Shown: positions 1 through 12,800 of the stretch, one piece after another
How positions within the stretch are numbered: position 1 is the first letter of the stretch
Layout of the letters: each line of letters starts with the position of its first letter
Program-made: the position numbers and the translations under genes
The notes under the pieces: generated by a model
What the model was told of the DNA's origin: nothing
The model's input: only the letters and a program-made list of their open reading frames with translations
Databases searched by the model: none
Source: Pyxicephalus adspersus
Taxonomy: Eukaryota; Chordata; Amphibia; Anura; Pyxicephalidae
Length of the DNA stretch: 64,000 nucleotides
Direction of reading: 5' to 3'
NCBI RefSeq assembly: GCF_032062135.1
Contig: NC_092859.1
Location: 38,776,513-38,840,512 of the forward strand

Positions 1-410
1 CTTTGCTTGGTATACAACCTTTGTGCTAGAACTTGTATGGGTCAAAATGAGTCATAACACCGCGCAGTACCCTTATTTACTTCTCTCGAGACAAAGCTAC
101 GACTGCCCATGAGCATCAGTACGCCAGTTGCTACCATTCAGTGAACAACCCGCACTATAACTCTCTGTGAACTACAGAACATCTCCTCCCTTCTCAGCAC
201 CATCCTAGTAGGCACTCGACTCTTCTCAGCAAGGTAAATTGAGGTTACATTTTCATTTATTTCATCTAATTGCTTTTGTATTTATGTATTTTAGTATTAG
301 GCAGTGTTTAATTTATTCTCTACAACCCCATCAATGTATAATATGCCAATACCAATAGGATTTTTTTTTCATGGGAACGTATTAATCATTTTCTTTTTAT
401 TTCTTATGGG
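1..410. mobile_element. Tigger/pogo-like non-autonomous element, copy 1 (cut by window edge)
   Basis: This stretch matches 37626-38060 closely over about 400 bases, so it is a dispersed repeat. The better-preserved second copy ends in a Tigger-like terminus. No transposase frame is open here. The left end is outside the window. Family assignment is inferred from the second copy. Confidence 0.45.
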
Positions 411-1180
411 GGAAAACACTTATCGTGGGATGCAATTTTTAGTACGACAAAATTTTTACCCACCTTACTCCTATCTCCCCAAGCGAACCTTCCTCCCCAC
501 AACTTAACAAAGTTCGCATCTGGAGATGTAACAAGGTGCGCAGTGAAACTACACCAGGTACTGGGCTTCCTAAATTTCTATTTACTAAAAACTTTAAAAC
601 CCATTAAAACTTCTTATATCTTCACATTTACTATTTTTCTGCCTTTATCAAGGAGAGAACATAAATGTACCCTATCAATCAGGTCTACCATATTTCTTTA
701 ATAAATCAATCCTTTTATTCCTTCCGTTTGACTTTAAAAATTTTCTTTAGACCAGGTGCATTTACACACTTCTCCCTCCAAAATCTCTCACATTATCGAT
801 TCATATTACTCCATAATCATCTTGTATAAAGCTTAGTTATAAATGAATGGATGACTAAACCACTATTTAATAATAGCTTCTCCATCTAATATATACGTTT
901 TACTCACTAGCCTTGCATCCACCTTCTAGCTAATTATATGTTCCCCTTCCTCAGGACCAAGGCCTGATTATAAGTGGTTTCATGTCCCTTATATATAACA
1001 TTTTTTTTGTATCTGACATCTCAATTTGCTTTACATATCAAGTACAATCAATAATTGCTCCTTTTCAATTGTGAACAAAAAAACGAGAAATTTTGCTTAA
1101 AAAATATTTTTCCCCCCTACACCCTTCCCAGGGTTTTACTTTTCAGTCCAACAAAAATTTGTAACACCCAGGGAGGTGCA
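411..1180. other. AT-rich non-coding stretch
   Basis: No exon, RNA gene or recognisable transposase is seen in either strand. It may include decayed sequence belonging to the L1 remnant that follows, but no ORF2 homology could be read. Confidence 0.3.
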
Positions 1181-2037
1181 TTATGCCTTTCTGGTTGCCA
1201 ATCCAACTGTTCTCGGTTTAACAGGAGAAACAATCTTGTAACGGTTATAGTTTAGGAGTTGCTGTACTGGTTTCCTAGAAGATGATAGAGAGTTCTCAGC
1301 CTTACTAATATCAGAGGATTGTGTGGGCAACGGTAACCCCAAAGTGTGAAAACATTCTAATGCCTCAGATGGTGTTAATACAATCTGAGTTTTATCACTT
1401 TCAAAAAATATTAGCTTGAATGGGTGACCCCATCTATAGTTATTCCATTTTTCTTGTAGTATTTGCAGGTAGCACCTCACTCAACTCCCTATGTCTTTGG
1501 ATAGTCGCTGGGGATAGATCTGAAAAGATTTGGTAGTTACATCCCCGGAAGACAATAGGCTCTTCAGCATGTGCTGCTTGCTGGATCATATCTTTTGTTT
1601 TATAGAAATTACATTTTACAATTACATCTCTTGATGGCCCCTCTGTGTTAGCTCCTATCAATGTACGATGTACTCTATCCAGTTCCAATCTCTCTGCAGG
1701 TATATCTGGGCATATCTCTTGTAATAGTGCTGTAACCTTAGGTATCCCACAGATAGGCAAATTGAAACACCTTGACCTGTTTTCCAAGTCCTACAATTTA
1801 TAATGCCATAGTTGTACCTCATTTTTGTATTGCTCTATCTCCTCCCCATGTCCTTCCAACAATGTTGTTGACACAATTCCTGTATCTCTCTTGTAAAGTG
1901 GTCGGAAATTTTTTCCGTTGATGAATCCAATGCTGCTTGTAATACTTTCAAATTTTGCCAACAGGTTATCAGAGCCACTGGGGATACTTTGTACATCTAA
2001 TTGGTGTGAGCCACACACAAACAAATTGCATCCTATT
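1181..2037 (-). pseudogene. LINE-1 ORF1 remnant (RNA-binding protein), frameshifted
   Basis: Three minus-strand frames in succession (2024-1791, 1787-1440, 1480-1181) read as the central RRM-like and C-terminal domains of an L1 ORF1 protein. Recognisable pieces are IPAERLELDRVHR, SRDVIVKCNFYK and, in the C-terminal domain, HPFKLIFFESDKTQI. ORF1p binds L1 RNA as a trimer. At least one frameshift and one stop break the frame. No ORF2 is seen downstream (below 1181), so this is a truncated, dead copy. Confidence 0.75.
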
Positions 2038-2085
2038 TAATGTACAGCGCTGCGTAAAATGTTGGCGCTATATAAATCCTGTTTA
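2038..2085 (+). repeat. L2/CR1-type LINE or SINE 3' tail
   Basis: It contains the motif TTGGCGCTATATAAAT followed by the start of a T/A-rich tail. The same tail occurs on the minus strand at 43880-43930, attached to L2-like reverse transcriptase. The tail is interrupted by the TTAA element that begins immediately after. Confidence 0.6.
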
Positions 2086-3005
2086 TTAACCACCTGGGCG
2101 TTACACTGATGTCTAGATTTCTGTACCAAAAGCGTTACACTGTTTTTCATGATTTTTTTTTTTTTTACATTTTAGACCTGTAAGTTACAGAAATATGTCC
2201 GAACAAGGGTCTAGTAGATATCATGAATATAAAAAAAAGTTTGAAACACACAATCATGTATAAAAAAAATGTACTTTTAATAAAATCCTATCCTATTTTG
2301 TTTTTGCATAGAAATTTTTGTTTATATTGTGGGCTTGTAATTCTTAGGATTTACTCCCGGGTATGATAATTATATTTATTTATTATATTATAATCATAAA
2401 TTATAATATAATACATAAATATAAATAATAATTTAAAACGATAATGAAATAATAGACAACAATGTAATCTAAACATAAAATTAAAAATGTACTTTTATTT
2501 TTATTTCATGTTGTATGGTGTTTTTGTACTGTAAAAACCATTTAAAAGCAGATTACATTGTAATCTGCTTTTAAATTTCCCTCCCTGACACACCCCCATA
2601 CATCACCAATCACCCGGAAGATGACTCATCCTCCGAGTGATGTGAGAGGGGGATTTCCCTGCCGTGCCTCACACAGACAGAGACAGAGACGGATGCTGGA
2701 TGCTGGAAGCTGCTGCTGCTGGCATCTCCGGAGAGATGCACAGCACAATGCAGGATTTCTGCATTGTGCTATACATCTCACTGCAGATGCCAGCAGCAAT
2801 AGCAAATCTTTTATTGCTGCTAGAGGAGCTGCGGACACTGGGTAAGTATTTCCTTTCAGTTGTAATCCGATTGTCATACAATGTATGACAATCAGATTGC
2901 AATATAACATTTGTTTACATTTAACCACCTGGTGAGAAAAACTCGGGGTTAACACTTTTTGCAAAAGTTTTTACCCCGAACATGGTCGGGCTTAACGGCC
3001 AGGTG

Positions 3006-3010
<5 letters not shown>
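2086..3010. mobile_element. TTAA-targeting MITE, copy 1 (piggyBac- or Kolobok-type)
   Basis: The element starts CCACCTGGGCG and ends GGCCAGGTGG, with TTAA at both ends (2086-2089 and 3007-3010). The outer ~200 bases match the arms of the palindrome at 18650-20880. It has no transposase. An internal hairpin (around 2860-2900) repeats GATTGTCATAC in both orientations. A TTAA target duplication is known for piggyBac and Kolobok; which superfamily applies is unresolved. Confidence 0.7.
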
Positions 3011-3041
<31 letters not shown>

Positions 3042-3410
3042 TCACATGCAGCACTTTCTACTACTCCCTCTCCTTTACTCTCACCCAGCCTTTGTCTGTC
3101 AGGTGTGTGTAGTGGAGCCATTTTTAAAGCAGCCTGCACTGACAATGCTGGAGCCGTCTTCCCTGCATTCTTGTGGTTGAACTTTGCTTTGCCTCGCATT
3201 GACATCAGAGAAAGCCGAATGCAGCCCTGGAGTACTGTCACACCCGCGGACCCGGCATTCCTTCTCCCGACCGCGGCCTGTGGTTCAACCCAGCATTCCC
3301 GGTGAGTGACGGAGCTGAACTAGCATCCTGCCATCCAGCTCCGTGCATGCGCCCCCCCTTAAATAGCAACCTCCAATTACATTAATTATGAAGCACCCTG
3401 ACTATGGTTC
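3011..3410. other. Unassigned segment next to the duplication edge
   Basis: An (AAT)n run (3008-3036) is the continuation of the L2-type tail split by the TTAA element. The rest, to about 3410, is moderately GC-rich and matches nothing else in the window. Homology to copy B's last intron begins at about 3411. The FAXDC2 terminal exon expected here is absent. Confidence 0.4.
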
Positions 3411-3731
3411 TCAAAGCCAAATGTAAAATATAATTGCAGTGTGTAGCTTAAAAAAGTCTTCAGTATATATCTGCAACACACCCTCTTTTTCCAATGTTTA
3501 ACCCCTCACAAAAGGTAAAAGTACAAAAACTTACCTCAAAATTTAGTAACCTCCTAAACGCCTCTTTGAGCTAACACTTCAGTGTTCCTGTTGCACCTAA
3601 ATCTCAATGCTGTTTTTAGCTCCTTGTTAATATAAACAACTGAAGTAAATCTGCTGCTCTGCTTCACCTGAACAAAGCCTAAGTGAAGTTTAAACATAAA
3701 CTGGGGAATATTCCTAGGCTGTTTGACTTAC

Positions 3732-3892
3732 ATGAGGTGGTGGAAGTCATGGCTCTCTGTAATTGGCAGAAGGTTGTAGCCACAGTGTGTAATAGTAACA
3801 AATATCAGTCCAAGAGAGAACCACAACATAATAGTTACTATGTGGGAGCCCATCAGCATTGGTCCAGCCATAGGAAGCAACATGACGGAAAT
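3732..3892 (-). CDS. FAXDC2: FAXDC2 paralog A exon 8 (third histidine box)
   Basis: It encodes a membrane segment (SHIVTIMLWFSLGLIF) followed by THCGY and HDFHHL. The acceptor is TTACAG at 3893-3898 and the donor is GTAAGT at 3726-3731. At 161 bases it is 6 shorter than the copy B exon, an in-frame loss between THCG and HDFHH. The frame stays open. Confidence 0.85.
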
Positions 3893-6800
3893 CTGTAATA
3901 CAGAATAGGGAGATTATCTATATATATAAAATTGAATGCATGTGTGTATGTATGTATGTTCCACCAACGCATGGAGACATTTCAACCAAACTTGCTAGAC
4001 ATATGACTGAGACTCATGTGAGTGCACCAGTCATCTTTGTGCAGCGCTGTGCTATATGTCAGAGCTATACTTGGATGAATTTTTGTATGTGTGCATGTCA
4101 TCACTAGGAAACGCATGGAGACATTTCAACCAAACTTGCTCCAAACTTTCCACCATCACTCCACCACTTTCCACCATCACTCGGAAATGCATCGAGACAT
4201 AAACCAAAATTGCTAGACATATGACTCAGACTAATGTGAGTTCTCCGCTGATCTTTGTACAGCGCTGTGGTAGATGTCAGAGGTATATTTGCATGTATGT
4301 ATTGTATGTGTGTATGTATTGCTCAGTGACAGTGTGCCTTTTGCTTATATATTTACATACTTGTTTTAGACTCTTTTACAAATTTTTGGTCTGTAATAAT
4401 GCATTCGACAAAACGATAGACATGAAATTCACTATAGCTTTTCCTGTGTAATATAAGATTGCAATAAATAAATACATGGGCAACGTATGTATGTATGTAT
4501 GTATGTGTGTGTGTATGAATTGCTCAGTGACAGTGTGCCTTTTGCTTACATTACGTTACAGTACAACAGCGTAACACCCGAGTATAGGAAATGAGAGAAA
4601 GAACTACTACATCTAGAGCTTCAGAGACAGTACAACAGCTTGACACCTGAGTACAAGAAATGAGAGAAAGGGCTACTACATCTAAAGCTTCAGACACAGT
4701 ACAACAGCGTAACACCCGAGTACAGGAAATGAGAGAAAGAGCCTGTCGATCACAGACTGCACACCATTTTAGCTTAGCATTGGAAGGATTCCACTATGAT
4801 CCAAATAAAGACTACTCGCAGCATGCAAGTGTTACCATCAGAAAAATGGAAATCGTTTGTAGTTACTGTCAAGTCAAGAAGTTTAAATCTGAGTCCCCTG
4901 GTATTTGCTGCAAAAAAGGAAAAGTCAAACTCTGCCAACTGGAAACACCACCACAAGAGCTTTGGAATTACACATCAGCAAATACCTCAGAGTCAAAGCA
5001 TTTTCTTAATAACATCAGAAAATACAACTCATGTTTCCAAATGACATAATTCGGCGCCACCTCAGTTGTTCAACAGCCTGGATTTCCATCTAAATTCACG
5101 GTGCAAGGGCAAATGTACCATAAAGCGGGATCGTTACTTCTGCTGCCAGATCAACCAACAAAATTTCTACAACCATATTTTATTGAAAATGAACTAATAG
5201 AAACTGAGCAGAGGTGCACTTACATCTCAGGAACAAAATTTCAGATTGTCTGAAAGTTACAACGGATGTTTCATGTGCACAATGTTCTTATTAAAACAGC
5301 AATGGAACATATGCCATTAATTTAGGGTAATTTATTTTATTTGTATTTTATTGTAATTGTATATTGTACCTATTCTCTAAAACCTGTAAGAAAAAGCATT
5401 TCTTTGATTTAACACTATAGCTTAATTTGATTCCTTTTACTATATAATATAGGATTGCAATACATAAATACCCGGGCAATGCCGGGTAATCAGCTAGTAT
5501 ATATATTTATTTACGTTTCTAGAGTATAGATATATTAGAACCTTTATTAGTTTGTGTTTGTTTATGTGCACTGAAAGGATGAGATAGCAATGTTGTGAAA
5601 ACTGGTCCACAGATGCAGCTTTTATGTGTTACAATAAAAGTGTTATCAAGAATTCACAGTGATGTTGTAGTGGTTTTATCAAGAATCCCTCTTCATTAGG
5701 GCTATGGTTTTTTAGCAGAAAAAATGAAATTACCTTTGTGCTTTGTACACACATGGTTTCAATGTAATTTTAAACAAGCCAAGTTCTAGAATGTCACCAA
5801 ATAAACAGGACCAGAGCAAAAATAAAAGTACAAAAGCTGAAATGGTTACATATATTTTTGCAGACAGAATGACAGTAATTTTGACCATTGATATTACTAT
5901 ATTTAGAACAACTGAAGGTACTTTGATCAGCTATTGTCTCCTACTTACAATGTATTCCACGGGATGAGAATATAGTGACACCACTCCCACAGGGGCCGTC
6001 CACTCATGGTGCTGTTTATGGAGATACTTGAATATTTTTGGGTGATGAAACAGCCTACACAATGCAAAAACATATCACCAGTTACTGTATAAATACTTTT
6101 TAAAATGCACAACACAAATCCAGTTCCGTATTTGAAGAGGTTGGGTTTGGCATATAATAGAACCTCTGTGGAATTTTTATTTTTGTCTCCATTGTCAGGA
6201 CAGGAAGTGACGTTATATCTCTCCAGCATGATTGAAACAATGGTCTTCTACAAAGGTCTTCTACAAAACAAAACACATAAATCCCCTCATTTCTTGTCTT
6301 GCAGTCACAGGACTGGCAATAAGAAAACACCTCCCTAATGGACAGTAGAAAACTTGACAGATCATTGTCTTTAAAATGCATGCACGCCCGGAGATCTGAC
6401 TGTTCACAGTTCACTGACTGCATGCTTCTTCCATGTTGGTGTTTTACAAAGTAGTGAAGCCAAGATCAGGATAAAAAATTTGGAGTTTGTAGATTAAAAT
6501 CAATTCATTGATTGATGGGACTCAAGGAAACAAACAACAATTTAAACACATTTGGTAGCAGAGTTTAGAGCTGTGTACAGGTTGTTTTGCTGATTATATT
6601 TCTGTTAAGAAGATTTATGACTTCATGTAATGTCAAAAAAATACATTTCTGCCACTCTGAATCTTTACCTTACCTGTGAGAATAGTAAAAAAGTGTTTCA
6701 GTAATAAGTGCAAACATGGAGACCTCCAGGAGAACCCAATGGAATGTGGGCAGTTCCATGCCACATAGATTGCCCCGCCACTGCATGAATGGGTACATGA

Positions 6801-9800
6801 GAAGGATCATGGGGATGGAAAGAAAGATTTGGCTGAAGAACACAACTTTTACTGTATGCTTTATCTTCCCAGGGTCCATCTAGACTCAGTAGATAAAAGA
6901 CAATAATGTCAAACCAAGTCACACCGACTAAGAAGTAAAACAAAGATAAGGACAACACCTTTAAAAACAGAAGTAGCAGTTTGTTTATTACTGACATGTT
7001 CTATTTACAAATAGTCCTGAAAATCAGAAAGAGGTAAAAATAAGCACTTTTCCAGAATTTAAAGCCCCATGTCCAGCCGAGACCTAGGATCCAAACTTAT
7101 CCAACTGAGACATAAGTATTAGGGATCAATGTGAATATGTCTTAAACTAACATATTTCTAATAGGGCTAAAGTGCTAGCAACTTATAGAACCAATAGGTC
7201 ATTGTTACTTTTTTAATCTGGTTGGCCCAGGCTGTGTATTTTACGTCTCCCCAATGAAAAGGTTAAATTGTGTGTAAAGCTAAGACTTTTCATGTTAGAA
7301 TAGAAAATGGTTTAGGCCTTGTTTTTTCTGCCTTTGAGAATGGTTGCCCTTTATAGATTCACTGCAAAAAGCAAACTACGTATCTACAATCTACATAAAA
7401 TTTAACTTATCCAACAACAATGCAAACATTCCCTAAAATGATGGAATAGCACATTACACCTTAGGTTTATAGACCTAATGGCCATTTCCCAAAGAAATCA
7501 TGGGGTTGTCATGGGGTGAGAGGGGAGGAGATGAACACCAGAATGTAAACAGTAAGATAAAGACAAGGGACTAGACCTCCAAGCTAGGGAGAGGGAAATG
7601 GTCACCTCCTACAGAAACCCTAAATCTAACCCTGACTCCTGTCAGTATGAATAGACCCCGAAGGTGGGAGGATTCATACACTGGAACCTAGACCCTAGGA
7701 GCCCTGAAATGCCCTAGGAGTAGTGACAGGGTATGAGACTACTGGTTCCTTCCCAGATGAACGAACAAGCGTCTCCCTGAGGCCTAGTCACAAGGAGCAA
7801 AGGGTAACAACAAAATACAAAAGGAAGTAAACTTATCTTCAATAGAAAATGGATGAGCAGGAACTCAGGAGAGGCCCACACACCAGCTCTTCCACCTCTA
7901 AGTAGAAAATATCAACCACTTGACCTGAAGTGTAAGGCCAGGCTAAATAGAGGAATAGTAATGGTAACAAGCTGCAGCTGAGACCAGAGGTGTGGTCATT
8001 ACCAACAACAACACTGAAACAAGTGAAAGCAAAGAGACTGTCAGATAATCTCACGTGCAGCCAGTCTCTCAGATCTTCTACCCTCAGTCACGGGAGGGAC
8101 CGTGACAGTGATCCAGCAAACCTGAAACGGATCTGGTCCAGGATTGAAAACATTTGCTAACACATAGCAAATGACTTTTAAGGAATCCATTCCAGGTTTG
8201 CCTAATTACCCAGCTTCACTGATGAAAGTGTACCTCTCCAGGTTTGAAGAGGTTTAACCTCCTGGGTGGTAAAAAAAACCTAGCTAATAGTGGTAACCCT
8301 AAGCCACACTTGGGGTAGCTAAAAAAAATAAAGAATAAAACTTACCTGGTATCATCGGCATCATCCAGAGTCCTGCCCTGTGTCTGTGCCCGTCCTCTGG
8401 CCCTGTCCTCTTCCTTTCAATCTGTCCCCAGGCGAGTGCACTGACGTTCCGAGGGAGTTCCCTGTATAGTTGGTGCTTGCGTGCGAGAGCATGGCGGGAA
8501 ATTCAAATTATTTTGTGATGAAATCAATACAAAATAACTGTATTGAATTCAATACAATGTAAATAAATATATATATATATATATAATATATAGTACTGTA
8601 CAGTTAAATTACAGGTTTCAGTATTTTTGATTTATGTATTCACCCTTGTTTTACCAGATTTTTGTGTTTTTTATTTAAAATTTAATATTAAATTTAATAA
8701 ATATTGGACATATTTTGGTGAGTTATGCCTTGCCTAAGAATTACAGGCCTACAATGTAAAATACTTTTTCAGACAATGTACATATAAATCTGGACAGTAT
8801 GTACTGCCCAGGAGGTTAATAAATCAGGCTCAATGGCTTTGTTTAGATTAGTGGTATAAACTCACAGCTTTTTGTAGGGGTTTAAAGGCTATTTTAATAT
8901 CTAAAAGTCTTTTTGTACCCCCTTATATTGAAATCAGACTCTGCAAACATTTTGGGACCTATCTGGATATGAAATAGGCAGCCATTATAGGTGTCTCTTC
9001 TCTTTTCCATAAAAGTCCTCTGTAATCAGGTGGGCTGAAAAAGTATGTAGCCTCCTTACTTTTTGGAAAAATCTTTCCCGCCTATCCCCATTGGGTGCTG
9101 CTCCAAATGAATGCAAAAATCCACCTGTGACAAACGCCCTCTCAGCCCTCACCCCTGCGCATAGACTTTCCGGCATGCTCAGCAACAGTCCATGCACCAG
9201 CAGGCCGAAGAGGGGTTGGTCATGGGGCAAGGTTACTGCTCTGTTATCCCTTGCCAAACACACCATCACAGGTAGACTGCCACCACATGCTTGGACGGAA
9301 GCACGCACCATTACCCTTGACAACTGCAGTTATGCTTCTGCTTATGTAGGGTCACCCGCTGCCACTCCAGAGAGGGATGTTTCAGAAATCACAATGTTCA
9401 TAGTAGCGTTTTCAGGTTAGCAAGTTACACTTTTTCTACTTAGAGCATTCAGAGATTCAGCTTACACTTTTTATAGTGTTTAATAAGTAAAAACATACAA
9501 AAACAGTGCATAAACAAAAACACGAAAAATAAAAAGTAATCAAAGGACAATAACTGAACAATAGCGGAGCTATAGCAGAACAATAGCAACAGCATAAAAT
9601 AAAAGGGAAAACTGTGAAATAATACTTAGGTAGAGTTGGTTTTCATGGTGCAGGTTGGTATGTAAAGTTATTAGCCAGAGTCACTGGGCTCCCTGCAGTG
9701 CTCAATGTGTCAGTGCCCTTGTCCTTAGAAACAAGATGGTATATGTGAGAGCTCCCTCTGCTAGACTTACGTGCCAACCACAGAGGTGGGACTAATACGA

Positions 9801-12800
9801 CCATCCAATGATAGTGGGGGGGGGGGGGGGGTTACATGCTAGTGGACACTTCCAAAATGCCCCTGTTCTAGCCATTATTCATAATTCCATAAATTCAGGT
9901 TTTAGGAACTGCCAACCTCCAGAATGTTAATCAGCACAAAATAAGGAGTTCACAGAGACCAAACTATGCATGTCTGGGACAAGTTCACAAGTACAGGGTA
10001 AATATGGTTTCCAGGCTTTCCTGAGGAGAAAGCTAGGAGACTAGTTCTTGGTCTCAAAATGCTCACTATAATGATCCAGCTACAAATCAGTATACTTTTT
10101 TATACGGAACGGTATAGTGGAAATACAAAGATTAATAACAAATGGGGTTCAGTATACAGCTCATTCTACTAGCATTATCTGAGTTTTTTGTCACATGGAG
10201 ACACAAAACTCCAACTTTTACAATGGGTGTTCTATACTAGAGGGTCTGGAAGGATGCTGGTTGTCAGATACAGAAATATCTTTATATTTATAATATTTTA
10301 AAGGGAGTTCAAGAATTAATGTTATCCCCAATATAATACCAGCCATTAGGGCTGAGTTGATTTCATTCTTCATATGAATTTAGCCAATCTAGCAACAAGG
10401 CAGCCAAGGACAAGTGTCATCGGCTAAATTCATGCTGGATTTATGGAAAGGCAGAATCAGAAAGCACCCAGCACTGAGAGTGATTGTTGTTTTTGTGCCT
10501 CGCTGGATTTTGAAAAGGTCAGAATTGGTAAAAAAGGCATAAAGGAACATTTTTTCTATTGCGTCTATGGTATCATTATTTCTAGGGCATATTTAACCCT
10601 ATATGGGAATGTGAAAGGGGTATTATGTACCCGGTACTCATTCCCTTTGGTAAAGGGGATGGTCAGTTCCCTATTAAGATGCCTCCCCCCCCCCCCCCCC
10701 TGCACACCCCTGGAACAGGGTTATCTTGTAAAAAAGTTATCTTGTAGGAATGAAATCCTCTCTGCCACCTCTGGCCCTTTCGATGGTGCCTAAAAGGCAT
10801 GGGCCAATTTTTTGCCAAAAGAGAAGGAGGCTACACAGTTTGGCCCCTTCATTTTTGGCAAACGTGATAAAAGAAAATTAACGATAACAGATATTTAATC
10901 TCTTCGGTCCAATGTTAGCTGTTTTATGTAAGAGATTTAAGACTGGTAAAACTGCTTGCATATACTGTTAATCGGAACATTTTTACTTTTTTTCTTGGTA
11001 AATATACCAGAACTGAAAATGTACAAACATCCTTGTTCTATGAACAAGTCCTAATCTCCACCATTTATACCTTCCTGCTCAATAGTTTTAATGTTACCCC
11101 CAATCCTGGGTATCTAAATAGGAATCCAACACTTTCAAATGTTCTACAAATATATTAGCCTTGGAACTAATTTATATGTCTCAATGTTAATTACTATGTC
11201 TCAACTTAGAGGATGGCCATGCCAGTGTTCTTTTGTCTGCATTTGGTGACAATACCCCCAAATCAGATGCATTTGGGTTAGGGTATACCAGACCATTACT
11301 AATGTTACCAATAAATATAGGGAACCATTTGCAGCGTTGCAAGACAACAAATGCCATGAGTAATGTATTATTATTAATATTATTATTACACTGTATTTAT
11401 ATAGCGCCATCATATTATGCAGCGCTGTACAATGTCCGTAGTCATGACACTAACTGTCCCCCAAAGGGGCTCACAACCTTATGTCCCTACTTCAGTCATA
11501 TGTCAATAATGTAGTCTTTGGTCAATTTTTGGGGGGAGAAGCAAATTAACCTTATTGCATGTTTTTGGAATGTGGGAAGAAACCCATGCAGACACGGGGG
11601 TAACCTGCAAACTCCATGCAAATAGTGCCCTGGTCAGGATTCTGCTTACCAACCTACATGCAACAGCCAAAAGGATTATTATCATGCATTAAGGACACTT
11701 GATCTTTCCTTCTATGAATTTAAACAACAAATATCTTAATTTGGCATTAGGTCTCACAGACCTAATGCATTGTGTAGAGGCTCCCATTCACCCATACCTC
11801 ATCTGGCTGTTCTAGAGCCTGCTTCACACCGCCAAAGCCAAGTAGGGATGCTTACCTCACCCGTGCAGCTGCTGGATGGAGAGGTTCCTGGAGAAGATAA
11901 CGCCGAGCCGAGACCAGCTAGTTCCTCAGTTGCAGAAGAAAAGCCATGCCGTGACATCCAAGATTGCCGCGCTTCCACCTCTACTGAACCTGCAGCCCCA
12001 GCCTGACTCAGTTAATCAAGGGAGTCCCTGTCCCTGTGATCGCTGAAGCTGTTGCAATTATATTAAAGACTAATCTTTTAGAGGCTATAGACTCAGCCAT
12101 AAACAGAGGGATACAATCCCTTAGACAAGACATCAGGGATCAGGGATTTCCTCGGCGGAAGATGATCTCCTGCAGGCAAGGCACCATAGCAGCCATGAGC
12201 AAACAAATGAAAAGCATGAGAGAAAAAATCAATGATCTTGAAAATCACAATAGGAGGAATAATCTACGTATTGTGGGGGTCCCTGAGACATTCTCTATGG
12301 GGCATCTCATGGAACTGTGTTCCACCACTTTACCAGCACAATTGCGACTTAATAACACATGACCAGTGGAAAGGGCTTACTGCATGGGCCAACAGAGGAA
12401 GGGGAGTAATAATCCTCGACCCATCATCGTTTGTTACCGTGACTATGTGGATAGGCTGGTCATACTACAATCATATTGGTCCCAGCAGGAGTTACCACTG
12501 GAGGAAGCCAATCTGCTAATTTTTGAGGACTATTCAGGAGAAGTGTCTAGCAAGAGAAAATTATTTCAAAAGGTGTGTTCCGCCCTACATCAGCAACACA
12601 TAAAGTTCTGCCTTGCTTACCCTGCAACACTGCATATATCCAATATTCAAGGGTCTACTACAAGGAGCCGGAATCCCTTATGGGGGAATGTTTATCTGCA
12701 GCAGACCAGACGTGAGAGATGACACCACTGGCCCAAGACCAAGAAACCATCAGACCCCCCAGATTGCCAGAATCACCCCAATCCACTAAGTCCACTGATT

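Larger units (their letters stand above)
3917..5497 (+). mobile_element. Helitron, rolling-circle transposon with intact termini
   Basis: The 5' end is TCTATATATATAAAA and the 3' end is CTAG, inserted between A (3916) and T (5498), the canonical Helitron AT target. A 6-bp hairpin (stem ACCCGG/CCGGGT, 5470-5487) sits just before the CTAG end, as expected for a Helitron terminator. The 5' part has two partial repeats of a block with ACGCATGGAGACATTTC (about 3965 and 4110). The interior holds a broken Rep/helicase N-terminal frame. The homologous intron of copy B lacks it. Confidence 0.88.

Noticed and set aside
2621..2964. Overlapping frames of 70-112 codons on both strands
   Set aside because: They lie inside a TTAA MITE with low-complexity CAGCAG/GCTGCT-type sequence. 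No family resemblance and no splice context.
4561..4765. CRISPR-like or satellite array
   Set aside because: Only three contiguous units without spacers, inside a Helitron coding region. CRISPR arrays are not expected in vertebrate DNA.
8985..9420. Opposed 110-codon frames
   Set aside because: Mutually antisense and without a recognisable domain. They fall within a candidate TIR element, and chance open frames in a locally GC-richer stretch explain them.
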